Of a stretch of DNA of 64,000 bases, positions 60,161 through 64,000 are shown piece by piece. The notes under the pieces are model-generated. The model made no database searches and had not been told where the DNA came from. It saw only the letters and a program-made list of their open reading frames with translations. This stretch comes from Planctomycetota bacterium. Lineage in GTDB: Bacteria > Planctomycetota > B15-G4 > SIAN01. Where the stretch lies: NCBI GenBank assembly GCA_016795285.1, contig JAEUIC010000001.1, forward strand, positions 124,001-188,000, written 5' to 3'. Within the stretch, counting starts at the first letter, position 1; every line of letters starts with the position of its first letter. The translations under genes were made by a program, and so were the position numbers.

Positions 60161-62073
60161 GCGGCGGTGCGCCGCGCCCGCCGCCGCGCGCGGCGCTGCT
60201 GCTGCCGCTCGCGCTGTTGCTGCTGCTGGTTGCGGCGGTGTGGCAGATGCTGGCGGGAGGCGACGGGCAGCGCGTGGTCGGCTCGCACGAGCGCGGCTCA
60301 TCCGAGGCAACGGGCGGCGACGAGCACGCCGCGGCGGCGGAAGCTGTAGCTCCGACCCCAGCGGCGGAGCGGACCGCGGAGCGCCAAGACGAAGCGCCGT
60401 TCGTCGGCACCATCCGCCCCACTGCGCCCTTTGACCTCGACGACTCGACGCCTGATCCGCCAACCGCTCCGCCGATCCTGCCGGTGACGCTGCACGTGAT
60501 CGATCGCACGACCGGAGCGCCGCTTCCGCAGGTAGAGGTGCGCTGCAGCGAGCTCGATGCAGCGCTGCTGCGTCTCGACCCGACCCCGAGTCGCGACGCG
60601 CGACTGATGGTCGCGGGCGCCTCCCCGCTGCAGCTCCTCCCGAAGCGCGAGTGGCCGCGCGCACGCGAACTCGTCGTCGAGGCGGCGGGCTACGCCAGCA
60701 ACGCGCTGAAGATCGACTGGCACTCCGGCGGCGAGCGGACGATCGAGCTCTCCCCCGCCGCGCGACTCGCCGTCGAAGTGACCGGTGCGCCGCTCCTGAC
60801 GCAGCTCTACGCCCGCCTCTACTCGCGCGAGTCGATCGCATCAGGCCTCGAGCGCGGCCGGCGCCGGCTCGAACGGCACACCGCCTCCCATCCGGCCCGC
60901 CGCAGCGCCGAGATGCAGCGCGAACTCGACGAGTCGGCGCGGCTGCTGGCGACGCCTCAGTGGTCGACGGTGTCGCTCGATCTGATGGGCTTGCTCGCGC
61001 GACGCGCACCCGAACGAGCCGAACCGCTCGACACGGCGCAGCGGGTCACGTTCACCGACCTCCCGATCGGCAACTGGATCATCGCGATCGGGAGCGCCGG
61101 CATGTTCGAGTCGCGGCTCGTGCATGCGGTCGGCGAGGTCGAACTGGCGCCCGGCGAGAGCGAGCGGCTCTCCCTCGCATGGCAGCCCTCGCCGACGCCG
61201 CTCGGAGTCGCCGTCACGGGGCGCGTCGTGCTGGGACCGGGATGGCTGGCGACGGACATGCCGGCGCTGCCCGACCGCATCGCGATCGAGTCACGCGAGC
61301 CGTTCGCCTCGAATCGAAGCGGCGATGAGATCGGGATCCACGGTGCGGAGCGTCGTCTCGAGCCCGGCGCGCGCGCCGACACGCTCCACTTCACGTTCGA
61401 ATCGCTGCCTCCCGGCGAGGCCACTGCGTGGTTCGAGCCGTGGCGCTACGCCACTCGTTTCGTCGTCCCCGCGTCGCCCACCGGTGCCGCCGAGGTCGAG
61501 CTGCGGATCCCGCCGCCGGCTGTCGTCACGGTGCGCGTCGTCGATCCGCTCGATGCTCGGCCGATGAAGTCGTTCTGGATCGAATGGATCGCTGCCGACG
61601 ATCGCGAGGGGATGCTTGGCCTCCTCGGCTTCTCGGCCGCGCAAGCCGCCGACGGGAGCTTCACACTGGTGGTGCCAGCCGCCGAGCTGGCGCTCGGAGT
61701 GGGCGACAAGCCGAACGACGTGTGGCAGGACTTCACGCGCCATACGGTGCGCGGCGGCGCGACGACGATCGAACGGACGATGCGCGAGCCGGCGGAGATC
61801 ATCGTGACCCTGCGCGACGGACCGGCGCGAGTACCGCTGGAAGGGGTTGCCGCGCTCCGCTCGGTCCACGTCCACGGGCAGAGCGTCGAAGGGATCACCG
61901 GCACCATCGGGCGAAGCGCCGACCCCTCGATCCGGCTGCAAGTGAACGGCGAAGGCCCCGCCACGCTGATCGTCGACGGCCTCGAGGGCTACCGGCCGAG
62001 CGAGCCGATCGCGGTGGAGCTGGTGCGCGGCGAGACGGTCGCCGTCGAAGTGGCGCTGCGGCGGATGCGGTGA
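60154..62073 (+). CDS. Membrane-anchored beta-domain family protein, member 3
   Basis: 639 aa from ATG 60154, overlapping the previous stop. Anchor about 13-33 (AALLLPLALLLLLVAAVWQM), a disordered linker to about 108, regulatory-like domain PVTLHVIDRTTGAPLPQVEV, GASPLQLLP, signature IDWHSGGERTIELSPAARLA, a helical insertion, VTGRVVLGPGWLATDMPALP, ESLPPGEATAWFEPWRYATR, ELRIPPPAVVTVRVVD and the tail EPIAVELVRGETVAVEVALR. It is closest to member 4; over about 145 bp (60187-60331) its DNA is nearly identical to that gene, much more than further downstream. Confidence 0.72.
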   Translation: MLSGGAPRPPPRAALLLPLALLLLLVAAVWQMLAGGDGQRVVGSHERGSSEATGGDEHAAAAEAVAPTPAAERTAERQDEAPFVGTIRPTAPFDLDDSTPDPPTAPPILPVTLHVIDRTTGAPLPQVEVRCSELDAALLRLDPTPSRDARLMVAGASPLQLLPKREWPRARELVVEAAGYASNALKIDWHSGGERTIELSPAARLAVEVTGAPLLTQLYARLYSRESIASGLERGRRRLERHTASHPARRSAEMQRELDESARLLATPQWSTVSLDLMGLLARRAPERAEPLDTAQRVTFTDLPIGNWIIAIGSAGMFESRLVHAVGEVELAPGESERLSLAWQPSPTPLGVAVTGRVVLGPGWLATDMPALPDRIAIESREPFASNRSGDEIGIHGAERRLEPGARADTLHFTFESLPPGEATAWFEPWRYATRFVVPASPTGAAEVELRIPPPAVVTVRVVDPLDARPMKSFWIEWIAADDREGMLGLLGFSAAQAADGSFTLVVPAAELALGVGDKPNDVWQDFTRHTVRGGATTIERTMREPAEIIVTLRDGPARVPLEGVAALRSVHVHGQSVEGITGTIGRSADPSIRLQVNGEGPATLIVDGLEGYRPSEPIAVELVRGETVAVEVALRRMR

Positions 62074-62184
62074 GGTCGCGTACGGGAGACCGCACCGAAG
62101 CGCTTCGGTCGCACCCGCTCCGGAACGCGCGTCTCCCCGCCTCACGAAGCGCTGGCGTACTCTCCGTCGAGCAGGAGCGCTCCG

Positions 62185-64000
62185 ATGCCCGGTGATCGCC
62201 CTTCGATGCCACCCTCGCCCCCTCCGCCACGACGAGCGGTTGCGCGACCGCGCGCCGCGCTGCTGCTGCCGCTCGCGCTGTTGCTGCTGTTGGCCGCGGC
62301 GGTGTGGCAGATGCTGGCGAGCGGCGACGGGCGGCGCGTGGTCGGCTCGCACGAGCGCGGCTCATCCGAGGCAACGGGCGGCGACGAGCACGCCGCGGCG
62401 GCTGGCACGGTGGCGCCGCCGCCGATCGCGGAACGCACCGCGGAGCTCCAGACCGAGGCGCCACGCTCCAGCACCGCCCACCCCGCCGACCCCGATGACG
62501 AGGGGTGGACGCCTGATCCGCCAATCGACCTGCCCGCCACGCCGGTGACGCTGCACGTGATCGATCGCACGAGCGGGGCGCCACTCGCGCAGGCGGAGGT
62601 GCGTTACGACGAACGCAACTCTTCGTCGTTCACGCTGCGCGCGTGGGCCAAGGAGGGCGAACTGCCGCTGCTGACGAAGGGCGCCTCGCCGCTGCTCCTG
62701 CAGCCCGATCGTTCCAAGCGACCGCCGCCGACTGCGCTGCGTGTCGACGCGCCCGGCTACGCCAGCGACTGGCTACGGATCGACTGGCACTCCGGCGGCG
62801 AGCGGACCGTCGCCCTCTGGCCATCCGCGCGCCTCACCATCCAGTTGACGGGCGCACCCGATCTCGTCGACCGAAGGGTGCAGCTCTACTCGTTGGTCGA
62901 GATCGAGCGACAGATCGCGGATGGGCGACGGCGACTCGCGAGCCGGCCGGCGGCGACCGACCCGACGGGGTACGAGGAGCTGCGGAACGCGCTCGAGAAC
63001 GCGACGCGGCTGCTCGAGGGACACGCGGGGCCCGAGGTGTCGCTCGAGCTGGCGCGGCGTCTCGCATCGGTCGAAGCAGCGCGCGGCGCAACGCTCGGCG
63101 TGAAGCTGCAAGCCACCTTCGAGAGGGTCCCGGCCGGCCGCTGGATCGTCGCGGTCTTCCAGTTCGATGAGGTGGGTACGAGGACGCTTCATGCCGTCGA
63201 CGAGGTTGATCTGGCGCCCGGCGACGACGCCTTGCTCCCGCTCGCTTGGCAGTCGGCCGCGACGCCGCCGCTCGTGACCGTCACGGGCCGGGTCGTGCTG
63301 GGCCCTGGATGGCTCGACGAGGAGATGCCCGCACTGCCCGATCAGGTCGCGATCCGGTCGCTCGATCCGCTGACGACGCGATCCGATTTGCATGGCCGCT
63401 CGTACCTCCTCGAGCCCGGCCCGCGCGCCGACACGCTCCACTTCGCGATCGACGCGCTGCCACCCGGCCCCGCCGTCGCCTGGTTCAAGCAATGGCGCTA
63501 CGGATTGTCGTTCGAGGTGCCGCATGCCGAGGACGGCGCCGTCGACGTCGAGCTGCACATCCCATCGCCCGCGATCGTGACCGTGCAAACCGTGGCCCCG
63601 AACGACTCGCGCGAACCGGTTGCGAGCTGGGTCGACTGGATCGGCAGCAACGACGGTCGCTTCGACTGGATGGGATCCGGTACGGAAGCAGCCGCGCCCG
63701 ACGGAACGATCCGGCTCGTCGTGCCGGCGGGCCATCTCACGTTGGGCGTCGGGTACGACCAAGGAACCGCGTGGCACGACTTCTCTCGCCATTCGCTGTC
63801 GAGCGGTCCAACGACGATCGAACGGTCGATCCGCACGCATGCACAGCTCGCGGTGACGGTGCGCGACGGCAAGGCGCTCGTACCACTCGACTTCGAGGCC
63901 TTCCCGGCGTTCGTGCTCCGCGGCAGCGGCATCGATCGTGGGGCGTTCGGGATGGTGATGGCCGACGGCTCTACCTCGCTGACGCTCCTCATCGACGGCG
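62185..64000 (+). CDS. Membrane-anchored beta-domain family protein, member 4, 3' truncated by window edge
   Basis: 605 codons visible from ATG 62185 (AGGAG about 9 bases upstream), open to the window end. Anchor about 25-44 (ALLLPLALLLLLAAAVWQML), linker, regulatory-like domain PVTLHVIDRTSGAPLAQAEV, signature IDWHSGGERTVALWPSARLT, GRVVLGPGWLDEEMPALPDQ, DALPPGPAVAWFKQWRYGLS and the late strand SFEVPHAEDGAVDVELHIPS. By comparison with member 3, about 35 residues including the VELVRGET-type tail are missing. It is the sister of member 3, separated by 111 bp. Confidence 0.72.
   Translation, partial: MPGDRPSMPPSPPPPRRAVARPRAALLLPLALLLLLAAAVWQMLASGDGRRVVGSHERGSSEATGGDEHAAAAGTVAPPPIAERTAELQTEAPRSSTAHPADPDDEGWTPDPPIDLPATPVTLHVIDRTSGAPLAQAEVRYDERNSSSFTLRAWAKEGELPLLTKGASPLLLQPDRSKRPPPTALRVDAPGYASDWLRIDWHSGGERTVALWPSARLTIQLTGAPDLVDRRVQLYSLVEIERQIADGRRRLASRPAATDPTGYEELRNALENATRLLEGHAGPEVSLELARRLASVEAARGATLGVKLQATFERVPAGRWIVAVFQFDEVGTRTLHAVDEVDLAPGDDALLPLAWQSAATPPLVTVTGRVVLGPGWLDEEMPALPDQVAIRSLDPLTTRSDLHGRSYLLEPGPRADTLHFAIDALPPGPAVAWFKQWRYGLSFEVPHAEDGAVDVELHIPSPAIVTVQTVAPNDSREPVASWVDWIGSNDGRFDWMGSGTEAAAPDGTIRLVVPAGHLTLGVGYDQGTAWHDFSRHSLSSGPTTIERSIRTHAQLAVTVRDGKALVPLDFEAFPAFVLRGSGIDRGAFGMVMADGSTSLTLLIDG

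Overview
The window is very GC-rich (GC-dominated third codon positions almost throughout, with long antisense shadow frames). It most likely comes from a member of the Planctomycetota or a close PVC relative. The evidence is a DUF1549/DUF1553 cytochrome-like protein followed by a DUF1501 Tat-type protein, a PVC-type CxxCH protein with an NPCBM-like domain, a DUF6288-like PDZ/toroid protein, a GH172 (DUF2961) protein, a sialate-esterase-like SGNH protein and many FG-GAP or secreted proteins. No rRNA, tRNA, insertion sequence, phage gene or CRISPR array was found.

Layout. 1-4.5 kb: the 3' end of an alpha/alpha-toroid protein, a PqqB-like metallo-beta-lactamase lipoprotein, a GH172 protein bracketed by inverted copies of a 21-bp intergenic repeat, DUF1428 and VOC proteins, and a small orphan. 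4.6-9.7 kb (minus strand): hisS, then a five-gene run whose first gene is an ArsC-like selenoprotein with an in-frame UGA and a bacterial-type SECIS hairpin, followed by a persulfide-dioxygenase/glyoxalase-II-like hydrolase, an ABC ATPase, an ABC-2 permease and a GNAT acetyltransferase. 9.9-16.8 kb: a large secreted protein, a parvulin-like lipoprotein and the DUF1549/1553-DUF1501 pair. 16.8-17.5 kb: a 5'-truncated FG-GAP remnant.

17.5-30.1 kb is the most striking region. It is a mirror-symmetric cluster holding the enzyme types of a cyclitol or unusual-sugar pathway: a dehydroquinate-synthase-like sugar-phosphate cyclase, a ROK kinase, a nucleotidyltransferase fused to a NUDIX domain, a radical SAM/SPASM enzyme, a cupin, a thymidylate-kinase-like two-domain protein, a xylose-isomerase-like TIM-barrel enzyme, a GH4-like NAD protein and a DegT/StrS PLP aminotransferase. 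Two paralogous GT4 glycosyltransferases flank it and read outward. The parts list recalls the C7-aminocyclitol (validamycin/acarbose) logic of cyclase, kinase, nucleotidyltransferase, aminotransferase and (pseudo)glycosyltransferase, but no close match to a described cluster is claimed. Next to it (30-37.7 kb) lie an anchored beta-rich protein, an integral membrane protein containing an 8-bp tandem repeat, an SGNH hydrolase, a Gfo/Idh/MocA oxidoreductase and a LOG-family protein.

37.8-51.2 kb: a degenerate ArgJ-fold protein, about 1 kb of apparently non-coding DNA with a perfect 13-bp hairpin, an APP1-like phosphatase, two secreted proteins, a patatin-like phospholipase interrupted by a membrane block, and the PVC-type CxxCH protein. 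51.3-64 kb: a tandem array of membrane-anchored proteins of one paralogous family (51301, 56241, 60154, 62185; a fifth, divergent member is at 30194), interspersed with an FG-GAP protein, an SGNH esterase and a YdeI/DUF1801-like protein. A C-terminal scrap of a lost family member and near-identical 5' ends of the last two copies show that the family is recombining.
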